DNA of 13,147 bases from Comamonas sp. (GTDB lineage: Bacteria > Pseudomonadota > Gammaproteobacteria > Burkholderiales > Burkholderiaceae_C): assembly GCA_019236485.1 (NCBI GenBank), contig JAFAIY010000033.1, positions 1 to 13,147 on the forward strand, given 5' to 3'. This document shows, piece by piece, positions 6,101-12,673 of this stretch. Both the position numbers and the translations under genes were made by a program. Below the pieces are notes generated by a model. It did no database searches, was not told where the DNA came from, and was given only the letters and a program-made list of their open reading frames with translations. Within the stretch, counting starts at the first letter, position 1; every line of letters starts with the position of its first letter.

Positions 6101-6676
6101 TCAGACCCGCTCCAGCGCGTTATGGGGTGGTGGCGGCAGCTCCAGGCGTACCGCATCATGGGGCTGTACGGGGCCGCCTTGCAGCACTATGCCCATCACG
6201 CCGGTCTTGCATATCAGCCGCCCGTCGGCCATCCGCTCCAGCATGGCGGCAAGCAGGCCGGGGCGGAAGCCGTCGATCTGCGCGCAGGGATTGCGCAGCC
6301 CGGTGAGCTCGACCACCGGGCCTTGCGAGAAGTGCAACCGGGTCCCCCTGGGCAGGGCAATCAGCTCGCGCCAGCCCAGGCCGGGTGCGTCCGCCAGACT
6401 GATGTTTTCGCCCAGCTGGCCCGGCCCCACGGCAAAGCCCAGAGTCTCCAGATGCCCAAACAGCGCTGCGCTGATCAGATGGACCTGGCGCAGATTGGGC
6501 TGCTCGGGGTCGGCCTTGACGCGCGAGCGGTGCTGGACCTTGAGTCCCCAATGCGCATCGCCGACGACGCCGAACCCCGGCTGCAGCTCGATGGCGCCGA
6601 CGCTGCGCTTGCTGAAGCGGTGCTCGCGGTCGCGGTGCACGGCCAGGACGGTGGTTTCGGGCGCGGGGCTTGGCAT
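6101..6676 (-). CDS. MOSC domain-containing protein
   Basis: The 191-residue single-domain MOSC protein resembles the C-terminal domain of molybdenum cofactor sulfurases and YiiM-type proteins. Visible family marks are GFGVVGDAHWG (34-44), NLRQVHLIS (61-69), LGENI (88-92) and the conserved Cys131 in ELTGLRNPCAQIDGF. Stand-alone MOSC proteins are linked to molybdenum-cofactor handling or reduction of N-hydroxylated compounds. The exact reaction is unknown here and no molybdoenzyme gene is nearby. It starts 28 nt after the acyl-CoA dehydrogenase stop, with a weak ribosome site. The frame is open further upstream, but that would run back into the dehydrogenase gene. Confidence 0.87.
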   Translation of the reverse strand: MPSPAPETTVLAVHRDREHRFSKRSVGAIELQPGFGVVGDAHWGLKVQHRSRVKADPEQPNLRQVHLISAALFGHLETLGFAVGPGQLGENISLADAPGLGWRELIALPRGTRLHFSQGPVVELTGLRNPCAQIDGFRPGLLAAMLERMADGRLICKTGVMGIVLQGGPVQPHDAVRLELPPPPHNALERV

Positions 6677-6704
6677 ATCGTGTCGCCGTTGGGTGGACCA
6701 GGGC

Positions 6705-7871
6705 TTAACGTATGGCCTCGGGGGCGTCGCCGTCAAGCATGCGCCGCGCAATGATGACGCGCATGATCTCGTTCGTGCCTTCGAGGATCTGGTGCACGCG
6801 CGCATCGCGCATCAAGCGCTCCAGCGGGTACTCGCGGATATAGCCGTAGCCGCCGTGCAGCTGCAGCGCCTCGTTGCAGACCATAAAGCCCGCGTCGGTC
6901 GCAAAGCGCTTGGCCATGGCGCAGTAGGTCGAGGCATCGCGCGCGCCGGCATCGAGCTTGCTCGCAGCCAGGCGCACCATCTGGCGCGCGGCCACGAGTT
7001 CGGTGGCCATATCGGCCAGCTTGAACTGCAGCGCCTGGAAGCTGGCGATGGGTTTGCCGAACTGCTTGCGCTCCTGCATGTATTGCTGGGCCTGGCTCAG
7101 CGCGCCCTGGGCCGCGCCCACCGAGCAGGTGGCGATGTTGATGCGTCCGCCGTCCAGCCCCTTCATCGCGATCTTGAAGCCTTCGCCCTCGCGGCCCAGC
7201 AGATTGCGCGCGGGAATGCGCACATTGTCGAAGTTGATCACGCGCGTGGGCTGGCTGTTCCAGCCCATCTTCTCTTCCAGCTTGCCGTAGCTCACGCCTT
7301 GGGCGTTGGCGGGCACGACAAAGGCCGAGATGCCGCCGGCCCCCGAAGCCGCGTCCCCGGTGCGGGCCATCAGCACCAGCACGTCCGTCGATCCCGCGCC
7401 GCTGATAAAGGCCTTGGCGCCGTTGATCACATATTCGTGGCCGACTAGCTCGGCCCGGGTCTTGATGGAGGCCGCGTCCGAACCCGCGCCGGGCTCGGTC
7501 AGGCAGTAGCTGGCGAGCTTTTGCCCGCTGGTCAGCGCCTCGCCCCATTCGGCACGGACCTCGTCGGTGGCCCAGGTGCCCAGCATCCAGGTCGCCATAT
7601 TGTGGATGGTGATGAAGGCCGTGGTGGAGGGGTCGACGGCGGCGAGCTCCTCGAAGACCAGGGTCGCATCCAGGCGCGGCAGGGCCAGGCCGCCCGCGTT
7701 CTCGGGTGCGTACAGGCCGCAAAAGCCCAGCTCGCCAGCCTTAGCAATGGCTGCGCGCGGGAAGATATGCTCGCGGTCCCACTCGGCCGCATGGGGCGCC
7801 AGCTGGTCTTTGGCGAAAGCGCGGGCCGCGTCGGCAAAAGCGCGCTGATCTTCGCTCAGTTCAAAGTCCAT
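6705..7871 (-). CDS. Acyl-CoA dehydrogenase, isobutyryl-CoA dehydrogenase (ACAD8) type
   Basis: This is a complete 388-residue flavoprotein. It has the CLTEPGAGSD (123-132) and FISGAG (155-160) FAD/substrate motifs, RKQFGKPIASFQ (268-279), LQLHGGYGYIREYPLERLMRD in the C-terminal domain, and the catalytic base Glu364 in ILEGTNEIMRVIIAR, in the position of MCAD Glu376. It would convert isobutyryl-CoA to methacrylyl-CoA and pass electrons to ETF. The subtype is inferred from overall similarity to ACAD8 and from the mmsA and mmsB context; short/branched-chain specificity cannot be proven by eye. The ATG is 7 nt after AAGGAG. A dispersed repeat lies directly upstream in the gap to the LprI-like gene. 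Confidence 0.87.
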   Translation of the reverse strand: MDFELSEDQRAFADAARAFAKDQLAPHAAEWDREHIFPRAAIAKAGELGFCGLYAPENAGGLALPRLDATLVFEELAAVDPSTTAFITIHNMATWMLGTWATDEVRAEWGEALTSGQKLASYCLTEPGAGSDAASIKTRAELVGHEYVINGAKAFISGAGSTDVLVLMARTGDAASGAGGISAFVVPANAQGVSYGKLEEKMGWNSQPTRVINFDNVRIPARNLLGREGEGFKIAMKGLDGGRINIATCSVGAAQGALSQAQQYMQERKQFGKPIASFQALQFKLADMATELVAARQMVRLAASKLDAGARDASTYCAMAKRFATDAGFMVCNEALQLHGGYGYIREYPLERLMRDARVHQILEGTNEIMRVIIARRMLDGDAPEAIR

Positions 7872-7894
7872 CGTCTCTCTCCTTCTTGTTTTAT

Positions 7895-7941
7895 GCGGCT
7901 GCAGCACTTATGGATCAGGCGCTGGCAGCTATTGAATTCAT
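7895..7941 (-). repeat. Dispersed intergenic repeat, copy B (inverted)
   Basis: Read on the minus strand this is ATGAATTCAATAGCTGCC followed by a diverged right half ending in GCAGCCGC. It matches copy A at about 30 of 47 positions, with the core ATAGCTGCC exact; the palindromic middle is eroded. It begins 2 nt after the stop of the LprI-like gene and reaches to about 23 nt before the acyl-CoA dehydrogenase start. Confidence 0.6.
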
Positions 7942-7943
7942 AG

Positions 7944-8372
7944 TCATTGGGGCGGTCCCTGGTGCAGCCAGCGTTTGAGCACCGCGTCGCGCGCCTTGAT
8001 CTGCTGCACCAGGCACTCGTGGTAGCGGCGCGGCCAGTCTTGCTGGGCCTCGAAGCCGGCCTGGGCCTGCTTGCACTGCTGAATGCGGTGGCGCGTCCAT
8101 TCGGCCTGGTCCTTGCGCAGGGTCGGGCGCTCGTGGGCCGAGAGCGCGCGCATCACGTCGCCATACAGGATCTGGTTGTCGGTGTCGGCCAGCTGGAAGG
8201 CCTTGACGGCGCAGGCATTGGTCTGGCTGACCGTGCCGCCGGGCACGCAGTCGCTGCCGGCCTGGGCATGGGCTTGCAGGCCCTGGAATGCTGTTAAAAC
8301 CATAGCTGCCATCGCTTTGCTGACAATCGCTTTAGGCCGTCCGGTGTAAGAAGTTCGGATCCATGAAATCAT
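7944..8372 (-). CDS. LprI/DUF1311-like secreted protein, second copy
   Basis: The 142-residue protein has an N-terminal signal peptide (hydrophobic run about 21-36, probable cleavage after AHA at 34-36) and a small LprI-type domain. That domain shows QTNACAVKAFQLADTDNQILY, then LRKDQAEWTRHRIQQCK, with four Cys (42, 54, 100, 120) likely forming two disulfides. It belongs to the family named after mycobacterial lysozyme inhibitor LprI; periplasmic location is inferred and inhibitor activity is untested. The start is uncertain: the ATG at 8372 has only a weak ribosome site, and 8312 or 8303 are in-frame alternatives with shorter signal peptides. Codons for about residues 12-27 coincide with a copy of the dispersed repeat. 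It shares fold and Cys spacing with the LprI-like gene 37 nt upstream, probably an old duplication. Confidence 0.75.
   Translation of the reverse strand: MISWIRTSYTGRPKAIVSKAMAAMVLTAFQGLQAHAQAGSDCVPGGTVSQTNACAVKAFQLADTDNQILYGDVMRALSAHERPTLRKDQAEWTRHRIQQCKQAQAGFEAQQDWPRRYHECLVQQIKARDAVLKRWLHQGPPQ
8293..8339 (+). repeat. Dispersed repeat, copy C, inside the LprI signal-peptide codons
   Basis: The segment holds CCATAGCTGCC, then CGCTTT...AATCGCTTTAGGCCG, matching copy A at about 31 of 47 positions in the same orientation. Unlike the other copies it lies in a coding region, in antisense to the LprI-like gene, and specifies the basic segment and about half the hydrophobic core of the signal peptide (residues 12-27). 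Confidence 0.6.
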
Positions 8373-8409
8373 GCGCCCATCATCGCAGGCTAGCAGCGGG
8401 GCCGGCCGC

Positions 8410-8814
8410 TCATGGCTGACGCCTGTGCCAGCTCTCGAGTTCGGCCGTGCGCTTGCGCGCCGCTTTTTCCAGGCAGCGATTGAAGATCAACGGCCAGATG
8501 GAGCCACCGTCATAGGCCTTGGCGGCGCGCTTGCATGCTGGGTCGCGCCCGCGCAGCCAGCGGCGCTGCTCGCTGCGCAGGGCATCGCGCATCGGCGGCG
8601 ACAGCGAATCCATGACCTCGCGGTAGCGGGCGTTGAGCGCCGCGTCGGCCGCCTGGTAGTCCAGCGCCGCGCAGTCGTTCATCTGCTGCTGCTTGCCGTC
8701 GGGCTTGCAGTCGTAGACATAGGCATAGGGGTCGGCTGCCGCCCGCGCGCCAGGGGCGAGCAGGGCGGCTGCCGCGGCCAGGCCTGCGGCTGCGGCACGC
8801 AAACTCAAGATCAC
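8410..8814 (-). CDS. LprI/DUF1311-like secreted protein, first copy, coupled to mmsA
   Basis: This is a 134-residue protein if the GTG at 8814 is used. An Ala-rich signal peptide ([20 protein letters not shown], likely cut near ARA at 23-25) is followed by an LprI-type domain with [36 protein letters not shown] and four Cys (36, 48, 94, 114). The GTG overlaps the mmsA stop as GTGA, which together with the signal peptide beginning right there argues for this start. There is no Shine-Dalgarno, so translation would rely on ribosomes finishing mmsA. The frame is open far upstream inside mmsA, but that part is antiparallel-like Arg/Gly-rich shadow sequence. A periplasmic protein translationally tied to a cytosolic catabolic enzyme is odd. 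Its function is unknown beyond the family. Confidence 0.72.
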   Translation of the reverse strand: MILSLRAAAAGLAAAAALLAPGARAAADPYAYVYDCKPDGKQQQMNDCAALDYQAADAALNARYREVMDSLSPPMRDALRSEQRRWLRGRDPACKRAAKAYDGGSIWPLIFNRCLEKAARKRTAELESWHRRQP

Positions 8815-10334
8815 TTGAGGCTGATGGTGGTGTTCACGCCGTGGCTGGTGACGTCGTCGTCGAACCAGCGCTCGGTCACCGTCTTGGTCTGGGTGTAGAA
8901 CATCACCACCTGCTTGCCGTAGGGACCCAGATCGCCGAGCTTGGAAGCGCGGCTGCCGGTGAACGAGAACAGGGGCACGGGCACGGGAATCGGCACGTTG
9001 ATGCCGACCTGGCCCACGTCGATGTCTTCCTGGAACTTGCGCGCCGCGGCACCGCTTTGGGTGAAGATGGCCGTGCCGTTGCCGTTGGGGTTGGCGTTGA
9101 TGAATTCGATAGCCTGATCCATGTCCTCGGCCGCCACCAGGCACAGCACGGGGCCGAAGATTTCCTGGTCGTAGATGCTCATGCCGCGCTGGACGCCGCT
9201 GAAGATGGTGGGGCCGACAAAGTTGCCCTGGCTATAGCCCGGGATGCAGGGCTTGCGGCCGTCGAGTTCCAGCGTCGCGCCTTCGGCCAGGCCGCGGTCG
9301 ATCAGACCCTCGACGCGCGACAGCGCCTGGCAGGAGACCAGGGGGCCCACATCGGTGCCGGGCTCGGTGCCGCCGCTGACCTTGAGCGTCTTGGCCTTCT
9401 CGACCAGATCGGGAATCCATTTCTGTGCCTCGCCCACCAGCACCGCCACCGACAGGGCCATGCAGCGCTGGCCCGCGGCGCCGAAAGCCGCGCCGGCCAG
9501 GGCGTTGAGCGTCTGTTCCTTGTTGGCGTCGGGCAGCACGATGGCGTGGTTCTTGGCGCCCATCATGCATTGCACGCGCTTGCCGGCCAGCGAGGCGCGG
9601 TTGTAGACATGGGTGCCGACCTTGGTCGAGCCCACAAAGCTGATGGCCTTGATGTCGGGGTGATCGCAGATGGCGTTGACCACGTCCTCGCCGCCGTGCA
9701 CCACGTTGAGCACGCCCGGGGGCACGCCGGCCTCCAGCGCGAGTTCGGCCAGGCGCATGGTGACCATGGGGTCCTGCTCGGAGGGCTTGAGGATGAAGGT
9801 ATTGCCCGTGGCGATGGCCATGGGGAACATCCACAGCGGAATCATGGCGGGGAAGTTGAACGGGGTGATGCCCGCGCACACGCCCAGGGGCTGCAGAATC
9901 GAATAGGTGTCCACGCCGTTGGCCACGTTGTTGGCCAGCTCGCCCAGCTGCAGCGTGCCGATATTGGCCGCATGCTCCACGACTTCTAGGCCGCGGAACA
10001 CATCGCCCTCGGCGTCGGGCAGGGTCTTGCCCTGTTCGGCCGTCAGCAGGGCGGCCAGCTCCTTCATGTTTTCACGGATCAGCTGCTGCAGCTTCAGGAA
10101 GATGCGGGCACGCGCGCCGATCGGGGTCTTCTTCCAGGTCTTGAAAGCTTGCTTGGCATTGGCCACGGCGGCATCGACCTCCTGGGGCGTGGCAAAGGGC
10201 ACGCGCGCCAGCACTTCCTGGGTGGCGGGGTTGACCACATCGCGCCACTGGGTGGTTTGGGATTCGACCATCTGCCCGTTGATGAGCAGCTTGACCGTGG
10301 GCGCCAGGACCTTGGCGGAAGTAGGTGCGTTCAT
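8811..10334 (-). CDS. mmsA: CoA-acylating methylmalonate-semialdehyde dehydrogenase
   Basis: This full-length 507-residue enzyme converts methylmalonate semialdehyde plus CoA to propionyl-CoA, CO2 and NADH, the last step of valine (and thymine) breakdown. It is an aldehyde dehydrogenase with the nucleophile Cys291 in [12 protein letters not shown]. The usual Glu base motif (ELGGKN) is replaced by MGAKNH (258-263), the diagnostic form of CoA-dependent [24 protein letters not shown] (155-173) and ILKPSEQDP (181-189) are also typical, as is the C-terminal [15 protein letters not shown]. The ATG is 8 nt after GGAG; a longer frame upstream is not used. It is the first gene of the valine series and has a promoter-like region with TGTGCA half-sites. 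IolA in inositol use is homologous, but the neighbours favour valine. Confidence 0.95.
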   Translation of the reverse strand: MNAPTSAKVLAPTVKLLINGQMVESQTTQWRDVVNPATQEVLARVPFATPQEVDAAVANAKQAFKTWKKTPIGARARIFLKLQQLIRENMKELAALLTAEQGKTLPDAEGDVFRGLEVVEHAANIGTLQLGELANNVANGVDTYSILQPLGVCAGITPFNFPAMIPLWMFPMAIATGNTFILKPSEQDPMVTMRLAELALEAGVPPGVLNVVHGGEDVVNAICDHPDIKAISFVGSTKVGTHVYNRASLAGKRVQCMMGAKNHAIVLPDANKEQTLNALAGAAFGAAGQRCMALSVAVLVGEAQKWIPDLVEKAKTLKVSGGTEPGTDVGPLVSCQALSRVEGLIDRGLAEGATLELDGRKPCIPGYSQGNFVGPTIFSGVQRGMSIYDQEIFGPVLCLVAAEDMDQAIEFINANPNGNGTAIFTQSGAAARKFQEDIDVGQVGINVPIPVPVPLFSFTGSRASKLGDLGPYGKQVVMFYTQTKTVTERWFDDDVTSHGVNTTISLK

Positions 10335-10392
10335 GACGTGTCTCCGTTGGTGAATTTGTACCCCATGGTATGTGTGCGCTTTTGCGCATGCA

Positions 10393-10430
10393 ATAGTCTT
10401 TGCTGCACATGGGATGTGCAAATTTGCACA
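10393..10430 (-). promoter_or_regulatory. mmsA promoter with overlapping TGTGCA operator half-sites
   Basis: A perfect 16-bp palindrome TGTGCAAATTTGCACA (10415-10430) shares its left half with a second inverted repeat, TGCACAT-GGG-ATGTGCA (10404-10420), giving three half-sites in 27 bp. On the minus strand TTGCAC (10421-10416), 17 nt, GACTAT (10398-10393) could be the promoter, about 50 nt upstream of the mmsA ATG, so a bound dimer would cover the -35. The hexamers are weak. A further small hairpin, TGCGC-TTTT-GCGCA (10375-10388), lies in the leader. The cognate regulator is unknown. The rest of the 210-bp gap to the MFS gene (10431-10544) shows no gene and no good terminator. Confidence 0.5.
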
Positions 10431-10544
10431 AGCGAATTCGAGGACCGCCATCCATTGGGCGATGGAGTTTTTGCCTGGCGGCAGCCGCACAGCCCTGCCA
10501 GTTCAAGCCCCGAGTCCGGCGCACCCGAGGGCCGGCCGCGTCCA

Positions 10545-11798
10545 TCAGGGCCCGGGTTCGCAAAGCAGCAGAGAAACGGGCTGTGATATCTGCCGCGTCA
10601 TCCACCACACCCATAGCGCGAGCAGGCTGACCGCCGCGCCCAGCAGGCATACGCCCTGCCAGCCCGCCCGGGCATAGGCCATGGTGCTGGCGAGGGCTCC
10701 GAGCCCGCTGCCCACGGCATAAAACAGCATGTACAGGCTGATCAGTCTGCCGTGCGCCTCGGGGCGCGGGCGCAGAATCAGGCTCTGATTCGTCACATGC
10801 AGGGCTTGACCGCCCAGGTCCAGCAGCACGATGCCTAGGATTAGGGCCCAGAGTGACGACTGCAGCAGCGAAAGCGGCCACCAGGCCAGCAGCAGCGTGA
10901 GCAGGGCCGCTGCAGTCGTGCGTTGGGCATGGCCGCGGTCGGCCCATAGACCTGCGCGGGCCGCCATCAGCGCGCCAACCACGCCGGCCAGCCCGAAAGC
11001 GCCAATGGCGGTGCGCGAAAAATGATAGGGAGCGGCACTCAGCGGCAGAACCAGTGCGCTCCAGAAGATATTGAAAGCTGCAAACATCAGCAGCGCCAGC
11101 AGGCCGCGCACCTGCAGCAGTTTCTCCTGCCGCAGCAGCGTGAACATGGAGGCGAGCAGGTCGCGGTAGCGCAGCCCGCCGGCGGCCGCCGCAGAAAGCG
11201 GGAGCGAGGGCAGCTGCTTCCATAGCAGCAGCGCCATGCCAAGCATCAGCAGGCCGGCGAGCAGATAGACGCTGCGCCAGCCAGCCAGGTCGCTGACCGC
11301 ACCCGCAAACACTCGCGCCAGCAGCAGGCCTATGAAGACGCCGCTTTGTGCCGTGCCAACCACACGGCCCTGCTCATGCGCGCCGGCCGCGCTGGCGGCA
11401 TAGGCAATCAGTCCCTGGGTCATGGCCGTGCCCAGCAGGCCTACGAGCAGCATGCCTGCCAGCAACACAGGCCGGGACGATGCCAGCCCCACCAGCGCCA
11501 GCGCCGCTACCAGGGCCAGCAGCTGTACCAGCAGCAGACGGCGCCGGTTCAGCAGATCACCTAGCGGCACCAGCAGCAGCAAGGCCAGAGCGCAACCGGC
11601 CTGGGTGGCCGTTACCACGCCGCCCACGGCGGCCAGCGGGATCTGAAAGTCGCTGGCCAGCGCTTCCAGCAGCGGCTGGGCGTAGTACACATTGGCCACG
11701 CTCAGCCCGCAGGCTGCCGCGAGCAGCAGCACCAGGCTGGCGCGCATGTGCGCAGCTGCTTGGGCCTGACGGGCCGAATCTGGATCGGGGAATGGCAT
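10545..11798 (-). CDS. MFS transporter, DHA1-type exporter-like
   Basis: The 417-residue protein has about 12 hydrophobic helices split by a basic central loop, the major facilitator plan. The segment GLSVANVYYAQPLLEALA (36-53) and the loop PLGDLLNRRR after helix 2 (a motif-A-like sequence) resemble proton-driven drug/metabolite exporters. The substrate is unknown. The ATG at 11798 is chosen because helix 1 follows closely; the frame opens 30 codons further upstream, but that stretch is the palindromic promoter region. No good Shine-Dalgarno precedes it. It is divergent from an HxlR-type regulator, which suggests ligand-inducible efflux controlled by that regulator. The gene ends 210 bp before mmsA on the same strand without a clear terminator, so read-through is possible. 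Confidence 0.88.
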   Translation of the reverse strand: MPFPDPDSARQAQAAAHMRASLVLLLAAACGLSVANVYYAQPLLEALASDFQIPLAAVGGVVTATQAGCALALLLLVPLGDLLNRRRLLLVQLLALVAALALVGLASSRPVLLAGMLLVGLLGTAMTQGLIAYAASAAGAHEQGRVVGTAQSGVFIGLLLARVFAGAVSDLAGWRSVYLLAGLLMLGMALLLWKQLPSLPLSAAAAGGLRYRDLLASMFTLLRQEKLLQVRGLLALLMFAAFNIFWSALVLPLSAAPYHFSRTAIGAFGLAGVVGALMAARAGLWADRGHAQRTTAAALLTLLLAWWPLSLLQSSLWALILGIVLLDLGGQALHVTNQSLILRPRPEAHGRLISLYMLFYAVGSGLGALASTMAYARAGWQGVCLLGAAVSLLALWVWWMTRQISQPVSLLLCEPGP

Positions 11799-11803
11799 GG
11801 TGG

Positions 11804-11870
11804 GAATTTGGTTGCAAATTAAAACCGATTGCATGCTATGCGATGCAGTTTTAAAATGCAACCAAAATTC
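11804..11870. promoter_or_regulatory. Large imperfect palindrome with divergent promoters between MFS and hxlR
   Basis: TTGGTTGCA (11808-11816) is inverted as TGCAACCAA (11857-11865). The similarity extends to about 30 nt on each arm with one indel: GAATTTGGTTGCAAATTAAAA against GAATTTTGGTTGCATTTTAAAA. Plus-strand promoter: TTGCAT (11829-11834), 17 nt, TAAAAT (11852-11857), reading into hxlR. Minus-strand promoter: TTGCAT (11861-11856), 17 nt, TAGCAT, reading into the MFS gene. Promoter elements sit inside the arms, so a regulator bound there would block both. Binding by the HxlR protein is inferred. Confidence 0.6.
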
Positions 11871-11918
11871 ATTCACTAAGCGATGCATTCACTCGCATCG
11901 GCATCCTCAGGAGCTTCC

Positions 11919-12377
11919 ATGCCCAGTCGCCAGCCCAGGAATCCCGAGCCCTGTCCCGTTGCGCGCTCCGTGGAGCTGATAGGCGACCGCTGGTCGCTGC
12001 TTATCGTGCGCGACGCATTTGACGGCATGCGCCGTTTCGGCGACTTTCAGCGCAGCCTGGGCGTGGCCCGCAACATCCTTGCCGACCGGCTGCGCAAGCT
12101 GGTCGACGCCGGGATTCTGGAAACCGAGGCCGCTGCCGAAGGCTCGGCCTATCAGGCCTATGTGCTGACGCCGCGTGGGCAAAGCCTGTTCCCCCTGGTG
12201 CTGGCCCTGCGCCAATGGGGAGAAACGCATTTGTTTGCGCCGGGCGAAGCGCATTCGCAACTGCTGGACCGGCGCACAGGCCAGCCCGTGCCCACCATGC
12301 GGGTGCTGGATGCGCAGGGGGCCGAGCTGTTGCCCGAGCAGTCCGAGGTGCGCAAGCTGGAGCGGACGGGCGAATGA
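11919..12377 (+). CDS. HxlR-family winged-helix transcriptional regulator
   Basis: The 152-residue protein has the HxlR signature: CPVARSVELIGDRWSLLIVR (12-31), the recognition region FGDFQRSLGVARNILADRLR and KLVDAGILE, then a beta-wing ending YVLTPRGQSLFP. Cys12 is in the position of the conserved N-terminal Cys that in some relatives (YodB, HypR) senses quinones, aldehydes or disulfide stress. Here it is the only Cys in the protein. The ATG is 5 nt after CAGGAG; an upstream in-frame ATG at 11883 lacks such a site. Divergent from an MFS exporter, it probably represses both and is relieved by a reactive or toxic compound. It overlaps the P-loop remnant by ATGA. Confidence 0.92.
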   Translation: MPSRQPRNPEPCPVARSVELIGDRWSLLIVRDAFDGMRRFGDFQRSLGVARNILADRLRKLVDAGILETEAAAEGSAYQAYVLTPRGQSLFPLVLALRQWGETHLFAPGEAHSQLLDRRTGQPVPTMRVLDAQGAELLPEQSEVRKLERTGE

Positions 12378-12550
12378 CACAGGCCCGGCCGGAAGACGTC
12401 GCCGCCATGAGCGTGGTGGTTGTGGGCACCAGCGGCGCAGGCAAATCCATATTGCGGCATCGCTGGCCGGCTGCCCCATTGAAGCTGGATCGCTTTTACC
12501 GGAGCCCGCAATGGCGGCCTGTGTCGGCGCAGGCTGCGTATTCTGGTTGA
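12374..12550 (+). pseudogene. Truncated P-loop (adenylate-kinase-like) NTPase remnant
   Basis: The reading frame begins at the ATG overlapping the hxlR stop (ATGA at 12374-12377) and gives 58 residues: MSVVVVGTSGAGKS with a complete Walker A motif GTSGAGKS (18-25), then LKLDRFYRSPQWRPVS. In family relatives I remember, Walker A is separated from a LDxxYWxPxWxPV motif by about 12 more residues, and about 100 residues follow. Here both an inner piece and everything after are missing. It looks like a decayed kinase of the topology-modulation/FlaR-like group. It may still be translated by coupling, but could not be a functional kinase. Confidence 0.65.
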
Positions 12551-12673
12551 GCTGACTGGTCCGCTGGTTGTGACCGGTTGCGGTCGGCCAGAAACTGACA
12601 TTGAAAAAGTCCTGCTGAGCGCCTGCTTGCGCTCCGAAAGACTCCAATTTGAGCCCGGTGCACCACTTCGATC
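12551..12673. other. Short gene-poor stretch, possible decayed sequence
   Basis: No supported gene lies here. One plus-strand frame stays open through the segment and the end of the P-loop remnant (about 12483-12677, ending CLRSERLQFEPGAPLRS), without a plausible start or ribosome site. I do not recognise a family in it with confidence. It may be the tail of a deleted gene that was joined to the kinase remnant. Confidence 0.4.

Noticed and set aside
5514..7448. Very long plus-strand open frame opposite DUF488, TfoX, MOSC and acyl-CoA dehydrogenase genes
   Set aside because: It is antisense to four well-supported genes in high-GC DNA, has no recognisable domain, and changes composition at each opposing gene boundary.
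8841..9989. Plus-strand open frame opposite mmsA
   Set aside because: It is antisense to an unmistakable dehydrogenase and shows no domain.
11799..11888. Upstream extension of the MFS protein
   Set aside because: It would translate the palindromic promoter region, and the standard first helix begins soon after the ATG at 11798.
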